A stretch of 43,930 nt of DNA from Verrucomicrobiota bacterium (lineage in GTDB: Bacteria; Verrucomicrobiota; Verrucomicrobiia; Limisphaerales; UBA9464), in the NCBI GenBank assembly GCA_025363585.1, contig JANYDN010000245.1:1-43930 (forward strand), in the 5' to 3' direction. The position numbers were made by a program, and so were the translations under genes. The notes under the pieces were generated by a model. The model was not told the DNA's origin. It did no database searches and worked only from the letters and a program-made list of their open reading frames with translations. Below are positions 34,701 through 41,803 of the stretch, in pieces. Numbering within the stretch: the first letter of the stretch is position 1; every line of letters begins with the position of its first letter.

Positions 34701-37632
34701 AGCGCGACACGCGTTTGGCGCCTCCCACCAGGTAGTTCGAAAGGTCGGCCCCGGCCCCGTCGAAGGAGGATCCGGACGGATCGAATTCGAACCACAACTG
34801 GATCTTGTGCAATTCCCCGCCGGCATCGTCCGGGTACCATTGCCGCACGAAATCGCCGTTCGGCTGCTGCGCGTCGTCGTATGTCGCGCCCCGCCGCACG
34901 CCGTTGAAATACAGGAGCACCGGGCGCCGGTTGCAGTGCGGCAACCCCAGTTGGTCCGCGATCCAATAGGCCTGTTGCTCCGCCTGCAGCGTGCCGTCGC
35001 CGCCGCCGTTGCCCGGCTTCAACAGGTTCATTTCAGACCCGCCAAGCATCGCGTCGTCGTCGGGCGCCGCGAACACATAGTCGCAGTCCGCCCCGGCCGG
35101 TCCCGTCCAGCTCGGCGCGTGGTACGGGCTCCCGCTGTACATTCCGCCCGCGTTGTAGATGGCCCGGAAATTCCCGTAGACGAACGTTCCGTCCAACGGG
35201 TCGTTGCTCAGCTTCTCCCGCTTCGTCCACCGGTCCACGTTCGTCTTCGTCATCCACATCCGGTACGTGCCCAACACCCCGCCCGGCAGGAGCTCGCCCC
35301 AGCGTATAAGGCATTCCCTCGCCGGCGCGTCCGAGGGAAACGCCGACGTCGCCGGCACCGCCGCCCCGTCGGTTGCCACGACGTGGAACGCGACCAGCGA
35401 CGTCGACGCCTGGCCCGGGATCAACGCGGTATATAATCCCGCGCCGTTGTTGGTCATCGGCACCTCCGTCACCGACGCCGACGGATCCTTCCGCCATCGC
35501 AGCACAAGGTTGGCGATCCCGTCCGGATCGTCTGCGCGCGCCGTCACCACGACGCCCTGCAGCGGCGCCGGCAGCACCGGGAAATGCGAGACGCCCGTGA
35601 TCGCCGGCCCGGCATTGGCGACGGCCCTGGAGTTGCGCGCCCCCGGCGTCCCGAGATCATGCGCGGCCAACACGAAACCGGGCGCCTCGAACCAATTCCC
35701 GTGCAAGCGCAGGTGGATGCTTCCCGTGCCCTTCAGCCAACGCACCTTCGCCCGCAAGGTTACCGTCTGGTTCGCCGTCACCACGCGCAACAGCGGGACG
35801 CGGATCCGATTCGGCCCCGTGTGCCCGGCGCCGGTCGCGCGCACGTGCAATGATTGCGAACTCTCGTATCCCTCCCCGGCGTCGAGCGACGACGCCCCAT
35901 GGTTCCCCTGGAACACCCATCCCGTCGTCCCCGTTTCGAAATTCGAATTCGCGACGAGGTTCGTCGAGCCGTTCGGCACCACCTCCACATTGTCCACCAG
36001 GCACTCGCCCGGCCCATATAGGAAGAGTTCGAGCGCGTTCGCCGTTTGAAGGCCCAGCGTCGACACGCCCGTGGCGGCGACCGTCACCCAACCCGACTTC
36101 CCGCTCTCGTCGCTGTCCGCCCAATTCGGTGCCAACCGCCGGTCCGCGCGCGCGTCGCGCAACTCGAGGCTGCTGCCACCGCCGCCGCTCCATTTCCCCC
36201 ACCGGCCGCCCGATGCATAAGTCACCTCGTCCACCACCACGTGGATCCGGTTGGTCACCGCATGCCCGGATTTGTTGGTGGAAACCACCAACTCCGGCGC
36301 CGACAACGCCACGCGGTCGCCGCTGTTCCCCAACCCGCCGCTGTAGTCGCCGAGAAGATTGCCAGGCCCAAGGCCCGGATAATTCGTCCTGAGGTGCGCC
36401 GCCGCCTTCGCCACCACAAGGTATCCGCCGCCCGCCAGCCGCGTGCCTTCCGGAAACGTGAATCCCACCGCGTCCTCCAACCGCCAGTCCCCGAGGTCCA
36501 CCGGCGTCGTCCCGACATTATATAACTCCACGTACTCGTCCGACGAATCCCCCGACGCCGGGTCGTACATCAGTTCGTTCAATACCACGGACGACCCCAT
36601 CCGCCCCGCGTTCGCCGTGCCCGGCGTCGGCGTTGCAAGGCGATCGAACCGAGGCGAGCCATCCGGGACGCGCCCGTACGAAACGCCCCTCCCCTGCGGG
36701 CCGAACCGTACCGCGTCCAACACCCGCGTCCCGTCCGCGGAACCCAGGAACAATGCCTCGCCTCCCGACGACAACCCGAAACCCAGCTCCGAGGAATCCA
36801 CCATCAGCCACGAATTCGGCGCGATCACCGTCCCCGCCGGGAACACATGGCGGGCGACCGACGGATTGTCCGTCAGGACGCAGCCGGAAATGTCCGCGGG
36901 CTCGCCCGAGTAATTGAAGAGCTCCACGAAATCCAACGCCGGCGGCACCGGGTTCGCCGACACCTCGTTGATCCACACCGTCCGCATCCCTCCCGCGGCC
37001 GGTTCCGCCGCACCCGGAGATCCCCCCGCCACCTCGCTCGCCGCCCATGCCCGCGGGTCCGCCTCGCCATAGCTCGGGCGCGACAACACCAGCGAGGGAC
37101 CCGCCCCGTCCGGCGCCACCGGCCACGGTCCGGAGTCCCGGTAAACCACCTCGAATTGCACCGCGCCCAGCCGGTTTTTCAATTGGACCGTGCCCGTCCC
37201 GTGCGACAGCGACCCGGTATAAGGTCCCAGCACGCCCGTCGCCGACGACGATGCCATCAGGTCCGCCGGATTCGCCGCCACGACGACGTACGAACGCGCG
37301 GGCAACGTGAAGTCCGTCGGGAACGTGAAATCGATGTCGCCCTTCAACTGCCATCCGCCGAGTTCCTCGAACCACGCCTGGGAATTGAAGATCTCCACGA
37401 ATCGAAGGTCCCTGCCGTCGAGACGCGCCGCCGGATGGTACATGATCTCCGACACCACGATGCCCGCGCGTCGCGAGGATGGTCCCGGCGGTTCCGCGGG
37501 CGGGCGCAGGTACGAGGCGTCGAGGGAAGGACCGACGGGCGGGGTCGCGACGACAACGGCGCACGGCAGCAACGACAGGATCCCGACGAGCAAGACGGGC
37601 CAGGAACGGCGGATCGATTCGAACGCAAACAT
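31774..37632 (-). CDS. Giant secreted lamin-tail/CotH-kinase-like protein
   Basis: A 1952-aa protein with a signal peptide (about 1-29). Lamin-tail (LTD) domains lie at about 57-165 (VVSEIMYHPA), 218-340 (WINEVSANP) and 349-460 (VLNELMYDP). A middle region (about 500-780) holds beta-rich segments. A CotH-kinase-like region at about 785-1075 includes YRMWMTKTNVDRW, DDDAMLGGSEMNLLKPG, EQQAYWIADQLGLPHCNRRPV and the Asp-bearing LLIWDIDFAF. LTDs recur at about 1254-1390, 1580-1710 and 1731-1870, and the chain ends in a VRYQLEATPDLEFPAWLPV...RFYRV module common at the C-termini of secreted verrucomicrobial proteins. It is likely cell-surface or extracellular. Whether the CotH part is an active kinase is unknown. 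Three TTATATAA words are unusual for such GC-rich DNA. Confidence 0.93.
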   Translation of the reverse strand: MFAFESIRRSWPVLLVGILSLLPCAVVVATPPVGPSLDASYLRPPAEPPGPSSRRAGIVVSEIMYHPAARLDGRDLRFVEIFNSQAWFEELGGWQLKGDIDFTFPTDFTLPARSYVVVAANPADLMASSSATGVLGPYTGSLSHGTGTVQLKNRLGAVQFEVVYRDSGPWPVAPDGAGPSLVLSRPSYGEADPRAWAASEVAGGSPGAAEPAAGGMRTVWINEVSANPVPPALDFVELFNYSGEPADISGCVLTDNPSVARHVFPAGTVIAPNSWLMVDSSELGFGLSSGGEALFLGSADGTRVLDAVRFGPQGRGVSYGRVPDGSPRFDRLATPTPGTANAGRMGSSVVLNELMYDPASGDSSDEYVELYNVGTTPVDLGDWRLEDAVGFTFPEGTRLAGGGYLVVAKAAAHLRTNYPGLGPGNLLGDYSGGLGNSGDRVALSAPELVVSTNKSGHAVTNRIHVVVDEVTYASGGRWGKWSGGGGSSLELRDARADRRLAPNWADSDESGKSGWVTVAATGVSTLGLQTANALELFLYGPGECLVDNVEVVPNGSTNLVANSNFETGTTGWVFQGNHGASSLDAGEGYESSQSLHVRATGAGHTGPNRIRVPLLRVVTANQTVTLRAKVRWLKGTGSIHLRLHGNWFEAPGFVLAAHDLGTPGARNSRAVANAGPAITGVSHFPVLPAPLQGVVVTARADDPDGIANLVLRWRKDPSASVTEVPMTNNGAGLYTALIPGQASTSLVAFHVVATDGAAVPATSAFPSDAPARECLIRWGELLPGGVLGTYRMWMTKTNVDRWTKREKLSNDPLDGTFVYGNFRAIYNAGGMYSGSPYHAPSWTGPAGADCDYVFAAPDDDAMLGGSEMNLLKPGNGGGDGTLQAEQQAYWIADQLGLPHCNRRPVLLYFNGVRRGATYDDAQQPNGDFVRQWYPDDAGGELHKIQLWFEFDPSGSSFDGAGADLSNYLVGGAKRVSRYRWNWPQRSFGNNPNNFTNLFRLVDAVNTTGTGDAYTRTLLNATDVDEWFRTDITEHLVGNNDSYSYGGGQNMYAYKPVHGPWQLLIWDIDFAFASLDARSDMFSIGGQNVGPVNTHPPFARLYYQGLQDAVSGPLQTNRYVPILDARYNGMRTNGATGVGSPNTIKTYMNTRRVYLTSLLTNKLYGFAFTSNGGASFSSAGNSVTLAGVAPIAARTVLLNGVPLDVRWTTLSNWTATVALSTGTNVLELSGLDSRGQQVTNAPAHIKVRVTDPTDAPEISLVISEVMHHPTVPGAGFVEIRNRSIATAFDLTGWRLDGVGTRFAPGTTIGPSANGVVVEDPVVFAQVYGPLIKPIGVFAAKLNPGGGSLRLVRPDPVLGTDLVVDQFAYEADAPWPSAALAGSSLQLLDLGQDNIRPANWTAVRTDGTDPAPSWQRIVLSGFSSGTGLQFYMSSPGEAYIDDVRLVAGGNADSGDNLISDGGFETATDGLWIPGASLSQSAVSRSVSYTAYASFHIVSPTPGTGSPETSFVQNFPAALDPGTQYTLSFRYLPATGGMLVARTSDGGIQASVALGPVSPGALPRSTPGTANSVATSLTPFPALWLNELQSQNVTGPTDNAGEHEPWVELYNSRATVASLAGCYLTDSFDSARKWEFPAGTTVPAHGYLLVWLDGQPQQSVAGQPHAGFRPLSAGGLLALASIADGRTNVLDYVRYVPPGPDRSLGLYPDATPGGRRIFATATPRAANSLAAPLLPVFVNEWMADNSATARDPVGGGFDDWFELYNAGDTAADLAGYYLANSLVSRLQFSIPAGYIIPPRGRLMVWADKKSASNAPTDPDLHVNFKLSASGESIVLSSPDGTIVDAVTFGAQSTDVSEGRVPDGGVVAGALPSPSPGNANPIPPPSFLGIGTEAGAARVSWTTFPGVRYQLEATPDLEFPAWLPVGDTTDAHGPAVTVRDDIGDAASRFYRVRLVP

Positions 37633-37745
37633 GGGTGACGTGCGGGGAGTCTAACGGGCCCCGGGCCGGGCGGCGCAAAAACTTTCCGCCGGGAATCCGG
37701 ATTTTCCGACCCCGTGGAACCGGGAACCCCCGTCCGCCGCACCGC

Positions 37746-38147
37746 TTAATCCGCGGCCGCCCCTTCGGCGTCGTCGTCCATTTCCATCACCGTCCCGCCG
37801 TTCGCCGCGATCGCCGTCTCGAGGCGCTTGCGGAATTCATATCGGTTCGACGGTGTGATCAGCAGCTTCTTCCAAAGCCCCGTGCGGCGGTGGATCACCA
37901 ACTCCCGGTGGTCGCCCGCGAGCGTGTTCGCCCAGTTCTCATACTGGAACTTCCCGTGCCGGCGACGCGGCTTGGAGATCTTCTCGATGTCGTCGTACGC
38001 GATGCGCCGGATCGGGATCCCGAACAAATGGAACCGGAGTTCCGTCCGGCCGATTCGGTAACGGATGCGGCATCGCAGGAACAAACGCAACCCCAGCAAC
38101 ACCACGCCCCCGGTCGCCGCGACGACCAGCGAGTCGGTCCCGCTCAT
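37746..38147 (-). CDS. Small membrane protein with PH-like soluble domain
   Basis: A 133-aa protein. The ATG at 38147 is preceded by a clear Shine-Dalgarno sequence (CGGAGGAACC on the minus strand), which is rare in this window and decides the start over the in-frame 38249. A single TM segment (about 6-26, SLVVAATGGVVLLGLRLFL) is followed by basic RCRIRYRIGRTELRFHLFGIPIRRIAYDDIEKI, reminiscent of bacterial PH-like (bPH) domains. The tail is acidic. It is 113 bp upstream of the lamin-tail gene on the same strand and may share a transcript with it. Function is unknown. Confidence 0.87.
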   Translation of the reverse strand: MSGTDSLVVAATGGVVLLGLRLFLRCRIRYRIGRTELRFHLFGIPIRRIAYDDIEKISKPRRRHGKFQYENWANTLAGDHRELVIHRRTGLWKKLLITPSNRYEFRKRLETAIAANGGTVMEMDDDAEGAAAD

Positions 38148-38620
38148 CGGTTCCTCCGTGGAACGCGACGCGCCGTCGGACGCATCCGAACGTTGCCAAT
38201 CGCGATCTGGGCCCTGCTCATCGGGGTCTTGGTTTCCCGTGACCGGCATTGACCGCCGACGGGATTCCCGACCCTACCCGGCCCGCGGCGCCAAGTGGAG
38301 CGACAATTTGCCCTCAACCCAAAGCAGCATGTGTAGAGCGGCCGTCCCCGGCTGCGGTAGTCGCGGGCGTCCCGCCTGCGCAAATCACGGGCGTCCCCGC
38401 CCGTGCCCTGCATGCCGCGGCGACACGCACCGGGAAAAAGGTTTTGGCGCTGCCAAGGCCCGCTCCGCCGAAGCCGGGAACGCCCCGAAACGCCTCGCCG
38501 GAAATGCGCGCAGGCTACCCAACGAAGGCATCCTGCCCACCTTCACGGGGCGAGATTCTTGAATCCTGAAATTTGAATCTTGAAACCCATCCCTTCCCGG
38601 TCCCCATTCCATCCAATCCC
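38148..38620. other. Divergent spacer with a family B REP cluster
   Basis: It contains a REP cluster at 38333-38420 and TTGAA-rich words near 38560-38579 (TTGAATCCTGAAATTTGAAT). No gene was recognised. Confidence 0.65.
38333..38420 (+). repeat. Family B REP cluster
   Basis: GTAG-A-GCGGCCG-TCCC-CGGCTGCG, directly followed by GTAG-T-CGCGGGCG-TCC-CGCCTGCG and then CACGGGCG-TCCC-CGCCCGTG. Stem bases differ between the units in compensating pairs (C-G against G-C, A-T against G-C), and the TCC(C) loop is kept. Confidence 0.85.
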
Positions 38621-39379
38621 GTGAAAGCATCCCCGCGCGTCGCCGCCTTCACCCTCATCGAACTCCTCGTCGTGATCGCCATCATCGCGATCCTCGCCGG
38701 GATGCTTCTGCCGGCGCTCGGCAAGGCAAAGTTCCGCGCCAAGGTCACCCATTGCACCAGCAACTACCGCCAGTGGGGCCTCGCCGCGAACCTCTATGCG
38801 ACCGACGACCCGAAGGGCCGCCTCCCTTCGTTCAAAATGCCCCGCACCGGACTCAACCCCTGGGACGTCCCCATCGGCCTGGCCACCAACCTCGAACCGT
38901 TCGGACTGACCGTCCCCATGTGGTTCTGTCCGGCCCGACCGGGCGACCGTTCCGACGTGGAAAGCTGGATGAAAACCCAGAAGTTGGGATCCCTGTCGTC
39001 CGTGGCCGACCTCAACAAATACTTCGTCCGCCAATACAAGACCTTCGCGATTCTTTTCCACTGCTGGTGGGTTCCGCGTCCCTTGGAAGACAACGGCGAG
39101 TTGTTCCCCTCCCCGACCACCGGAGGGGCCTATAGCCGCACGAAGGAAGGCTGGCCCACGCGGCTCGAGGATCCCGTCGCCTCGGTCCAACCGATATTAA
39201 GCGACCTCTGCCTCGCCAGCGGCACCCGGAATACCAACATCCTCCAGGCCGTCGCCGGACATACCTATGGCCGCTACGTGGACAGCGTGAACACCGCCTT
39301 TGCCGACGGCCATGTCGAGACCCGCACCCGTGCCCGGCTCCAATGGCAGCAGTCCGGCAACTGGACCACGTTCTATTGA
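38621..39379 (+). CDS. Type II secretion-like pseudopilin with H-x9-DG tail
   Basis: A 252-aa protein. The GTG at 38621 gives a short leader (MKASPRVAA) directly before [20 protein letters not shown], the class III prepilin signal with the conserved Glu5 and an Ala in place of the usual Gly at -1. A TTG-started extension from 38573 would put 25 residues before the cleavage site and is less likely. The C-terminus carries [21 protein letters not shown], the H-x9-DG type signature of verrucomicrobial and planctomycete prepilin-like proteins. It is presumably processed by a prepilin peptidase and exported. It stands alone, without gsp genes nearby. Confidence 0.93.
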   Translation: MKASPRVAAFTLIELLVVIAIIAILAGMLLPALGKAKFRAKVTHCTSNYRQWGLAANLYATDDPKGRLPSFKMPRTGLNPWDVPIGLATNLEPFGLTVPMWFCPARPGDRSDVESWMKTQKLGSLSSVADLNKYFVRQYKTFAILFHCWWVPRPLEDNGELFPSPTTGGAYSRTKEGWPTRLEDPVASVQPILSDLCLASGTRNTNILQAVAGHTYGRYVDSVNTAFADGHVETRTRARLQWQQSGNWTTFY

Positions 39380-39409
39380 GAGGGGAAGATTCGTTCGGCT
39401 CAGGGGCCG

Positions 39410-40084
39410 TCAAGCCATCCCTTGTTTGCCCTCGACCACTTCCCTTATCAAATGCGGGGAAGTATCCCCGCGTTGGATGAGCACCCGCTGGAAGACGAGT
39501 ATTTTTTGGATCAGGTCCTGGTGCCCTTGAGCCAACGTTCGCTCGATGACGGGCAGGGCCTCGGCACCCCGTCCGCCGCGCCGCAGGCAATCCGCGACGA
39601 CTAGCTCGGACACGCCCGGCTCCGGCGCGAACGTTTGGCCCTCGGCAAGCAGCCCAAGGAACGTGTCCGCCGCCCTCCCGCGCGCCGACCGCGCGAGTTC
39701 GTCCTTCCCCGCGTCGTCCAGCGTCCACGCCGCGTGCAGGTATCCCCACCCCACCTCGTCCCTTCGTCCCGCCGCCTCGGCCAGCAGCGCAGCGCAGATG
39801 AAGGTGGACGCAAGCATTGGGTACTCCGTGCTTGCGAGTTGCGAACGGTAGGCCGCGCCGTCCAGCACCGGCCGAAACCGTTCGCCAAACTTCGCTGCCT
39901 TGCGCGCGGAGTATCCGCACGCCGGGCACCGTTGGAGCCACGCGCCCATCGTCGAGCGCCGCATCTCCGGTGGACGCGTATCCAGGTCGGGCGACCCGAA
40001 CGCGTTCGTGCTCGTCAGGGCATGGTGGATGAACACCTGCCCGCAGGCACCGCAAACTACGCTTTCCTCGTCAAATGTCGTCAT
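39410..40084 (-). CDS. Zinc-ribbon protein (two CxxC pairs)
   Basis: A 224-aa protein. MTTFDEESVVCGACGQVF opens a zinc ribbon completed by LQRCPACGYSA about 45 residues later (two CxxC pairs). The remainder is alpha-helical, rich in Ala/Arg and possibly TPR-like (AAWTLDDAGKDELARSARGRAADTFLGLLAEG). It resembles DUF2225-type proteins. The ATG at 40084 lies inside the end of the preceding 37-aa gene (14-bp overlap), suggesting translational coupling. No signal peptide, so probably cytoplasmic. It is the last gene of the sigma-factor cluster, 30 bp from the convergent pseudopilin stop. Confidence 0.88.
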   Translation of the reverse strand: MTTFDEESVVCGACGQVFIHHALTSTNAFGSPDLDTRPPEMRRSTMGAWLQRCPACGYSARKAAKFGERFRPVLDGAAYRSQLASTEYPMLASTFICAALLAEAAGRRDEVGWGYLHAAWTLDDAGKDELARSARGRAADTFLGLLAEGQTFAPEPGVSELVVADCLRRGGRGAEALPVIERTLAQGHQDLIQKILVFQRVLIQRGDTSPHLIREVVEGKQGMA

Positions 40085-40184
40085 TGGGAACCACCAGACT
40101 CCGGCGTCCACGCAAGACCAGCGCCACGCCCACGGAGACAAGCGCCAACCCAAGGAAAGCGACCGCTCCGACCCAGCGCATCAT
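40071..40184 (-). CDS. 37-aa single-TM protein
   Basis: MMRWVGAVAFLGLALVSVGV, then a basic RGRRSL and an acidic end NDDI. One TM helix covers about 5-24. Its ATG overlaps the stop of the gene before it (ATGA) and its stop lies 11-13 bp inside the next gene. This tight packing, rather than any homology, supports it as a real gene. Function is unknown. Confidence 0.65.
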   Translation of the reverse strand: MMRWVGAVAFLGLALVSVGVALVLRGRRSLVVPNDDI

Positions 40185-40381
40185 CGCCCCGGGTTTGTAT
40201 AGATATAACCGCCATCCGGCTTATACACGACGCTTTCACGACCCACGATCGCCTCGATTCCCAGCAGCAGTTCCAAGCCCGGGAAAACAATCCATGGGCT
40301 CATGACCGTCACCGCGATGCCGATCGCGATCAAAGGCCATCCAACCGTTCTCGAACTTGCAGCATTCATCGACGTATTCAT
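40181..40381 (-). CDS. 66-aa membrane protein
   Basis: It starts MNTSMNAASSRTVGWPLIAI at the ATG at 40381, overlapping the preceding 65-codon frame as ATGA. An upstream ATG at 40387 is also possible. A strong hydrophobic segment (about 14-44) is followed by a short soluble end VGRESVVYKPDGGYIYTNPGR. It is coupled by ATGA to the 37-aa gene after it. No family recognised. Confidence 0.7.
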   Translation of the reverse strand: MNTSMNAASSRTVGWPLIAIGIAVTVMSPWIVFPGLELLLGIEAIVGRESVVYKPDGGYIYTNPGR

Positions 40382-40575
40382 GCCCATCCGCCCGGCCGCA
40401 GCCGTTCCGAGGCATCCGTGGGTGGGGGCAGCCCTGCCCCCACCGCCTGCGAGTCGGTCCGGGTCTGCCCATACAAGATCTCCTCACCGAACTCTGAATC
40501 CTCGGGCAATTCCGGCGATGCAAATGTCAGTCCGTGGAAAGTGACGGCAGGGCCGCCGTCACCCACCCAAGCCAA
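40378..40575 (-). CDS. Possible 65-aa small protein in the sigma cluster
   Basis: The frame opens at an ATG 10 bp after the anti-sigma stop and ends in an ATGA overlap with the next gene, both marks of a real gene. Against it, the C-terminal part reads through a GTGG-preceded hairpin (40418-40443) that looks like a REP, and the protein has no recognisable features (MAWVGDGGPAVTFHG start). Doubtful. Confidence 0.4.
   Translation of the reverse strand: MAWVGDGGPAVTFHGLTFASPELPEDSEFGEEILYGQTRTDSQAVGAGLPPPTDASERLRPGGWA
40418..40443 (+). repeat. REP-like hairpin, family D
   Basis: GTGG (40418-40421) followed by GTGGGGGCA-GCCC-TGCCCCCAC, a perfect 9-bp stem with a 4-nt loop. The GTGG tetranucleotide and geometry match the other REP-like families. 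Confidence 0.7.
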
Positions 40576-40585
40576 ATCGTTCGTC

Positions 40586-41155
40586 TCAGAGTTCCGAATC
40601 CACCCACGCCATGCCGGGCCGTAATGCCGGGGTCGGCCGGAATGCAGCGCGCGCGGCTTCGCGGGCGAGCAGTCGGTCGAATTCGTCCGTCGAACGGTTC
40701 AAAGCAAGGCGATAGGCCATCAGTTTGGGCTGCGTGCCTTCGGGCGGCACCTCGGAGGTTGGCGAAGGCGATTCGGAATGGGCGGCCAACGGTGAAGTTC
40801 CAGCCGGTGGATGCCGAGACATGAGTCCGGCGGCCAGCAGCAGCGCCAAGAGGGCGGCGCCGGCGAGACCGCCAAAACGCATGCCGAGTGCCGCCTCGAA
40901 ATCCCACCACCCACGCCGCGGGCGGGGTTTGATCGACATCAGGATTCGACCCCGCAGGCGCGCCGACACTTCCGCGGCCGGCAATCGCTGGGCGGCGCGC
41001 GAGTGGCCGGTGCAGACTTCCGACAATTCCCGGAAGTATTCGCGGCAGGCCGGGCACTGCTGCAAATGCCCGCGGGTGCGGTCGGTGGATGCGGCATCAA
41101 GCGACGCGGACGCCAGCAGCGCCACGGCTTCGCGATCACAGGGAGGGTTATTCAT
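40586..41155 (-). CDS. Zinc-type anti-sigma factor
   Basis: A 189-aa membrane protein. The cytoplasmic N-terminus has a zinc-binding anti-sigma motif, HLQQCPAC (H-x3-C-x2-C), at about 30-37. One TM helix follows (about 93-113, LAGAALLALLLAAG), then a Pro/Ser-rich extracytoplasmic tail. The start ATG overlaps the sigma factor stop (ATGA), the classic sigma/anti-sigma arrangement. It would hold the ECF sigma factor inactive until an envelope signal releases it. The signal is unknown. Confidence 0.93.
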   Translation of the reverse strand: MNNPPCDREAVALLASASLDAASTDRTRGHLQQCPACREYFRELSEVCTGHSRAAQRLPAAEVSARLRGRILMSIKPRPRRGWWDFEAALGMRFGGLAGAALLALLLAAGLMSRHPPAGTSPLAAHSESPSPTSEVPPEGTQPKLMAYRLALNRSTDEFDRLLAREAARAAFRPTPALRPGMAWVDSEL

Positions 41156-41793
41156 GGCGTGTTTTCCTCGGCGAGGATTTTCATTCGACGCAGGCGCTCC
41201 AGACCTTGGAACAACCGGGATTTCACGGTGCCGATCGGACAGCCGATCGCGGCGGCAATTCCTTCAAGGGAATCCTCGGCGTAAAACCGAAGATAGACAA
41301 CTTCGCGTTGCTTCGCCGGCAGTCCCTCGAGGCTCCGCAGCACGCGCCCGGCGTGATCCGCCTGTTCCGTTTGCTCTCCAGGCGACCGGCCCGGATCGGG
41401 AATGCGCGCGAGAAATCCCTCGGCCGAGTCGTGCTCGCCGCCGAAGAGGAACGACAACGGCAGCGGCCAACGTTTTCGCCGCGCGTTGCGATGCCTATGA
41501 ATCAGGATGCTGCAAAGCCACGTGAAAAACCGACAGCCACCGTGGTAGCGCGGCAGGCAACGCCACGCCTCGATGAACGTCTCCTGCACGAGATCCTCCG
41601 CCGCGCCCGTGTCGCCGCACAGCCCAAGGGCCTGGCGCAGCAAACGGTCCCCGTGCTCGCGGCACAACTCGCCGAACGCATCGCCGTCGCCCGAACGGGC
41701 CCGACCGATGAGGTCGGGCCCGTCGATGGCTGTCGTGGGAAGCACGGGTTCGGTGTTCGAAACGGAGATCACGGGATGAAGCCAAGACCGCAC
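41152..41793 (-). CDS. ECF-type RNA polymerase sigma factor
   Basis: A 213-aa protein with a GTG start at 41793; a second in-frame GTG seven codons later is possible. Region 2 includes DAFGELCREHGDRLLRQAL and AEDLVQETFIEAWRCLPRYHG with FFTWLCSILIHRHRNARRK. Region 4 is LPAKQREVVYLRFYAEDSLEGIAAAIGCPIGTVKSRLFQGLERLRR, the helix-turn-helix that reads the -35 element. The first codon lies 10 bp after the stop of the 416-aa gene, so the sigma factor may be transcribed with it. Confidence 0.95.
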   Translation of the reverse strand: MRSWLHPVISVSNTEPVLPTTAIDGPDLIGRARSGDGDAFGELCREHGDRLLRQALGLCGDTGAAEDLVQETFIEAWRCLPRYHGGCRFFTWLCSILIHRHRNARRKRWPLPLSFLFGGEHDSAEGFLARIPDPGRSPGEQTEQADHAGRVLRSLEGLPAKQREVVYLRFYAEDSLEGIAAAIGCPIGTVKSRLFQGLERLRRMKILAEENTP

Positions 41794-41803
41794 CCAGCCC
41801 GGA

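Noticed and set aside
38573-38620. TTG start 16 codons upstream for the pseudopilin
   Set aside because: The GTG at 38621 gives a normal short basic leader before FTLIELL; the longer version starts inside a repeat-like TTGAA stretch.
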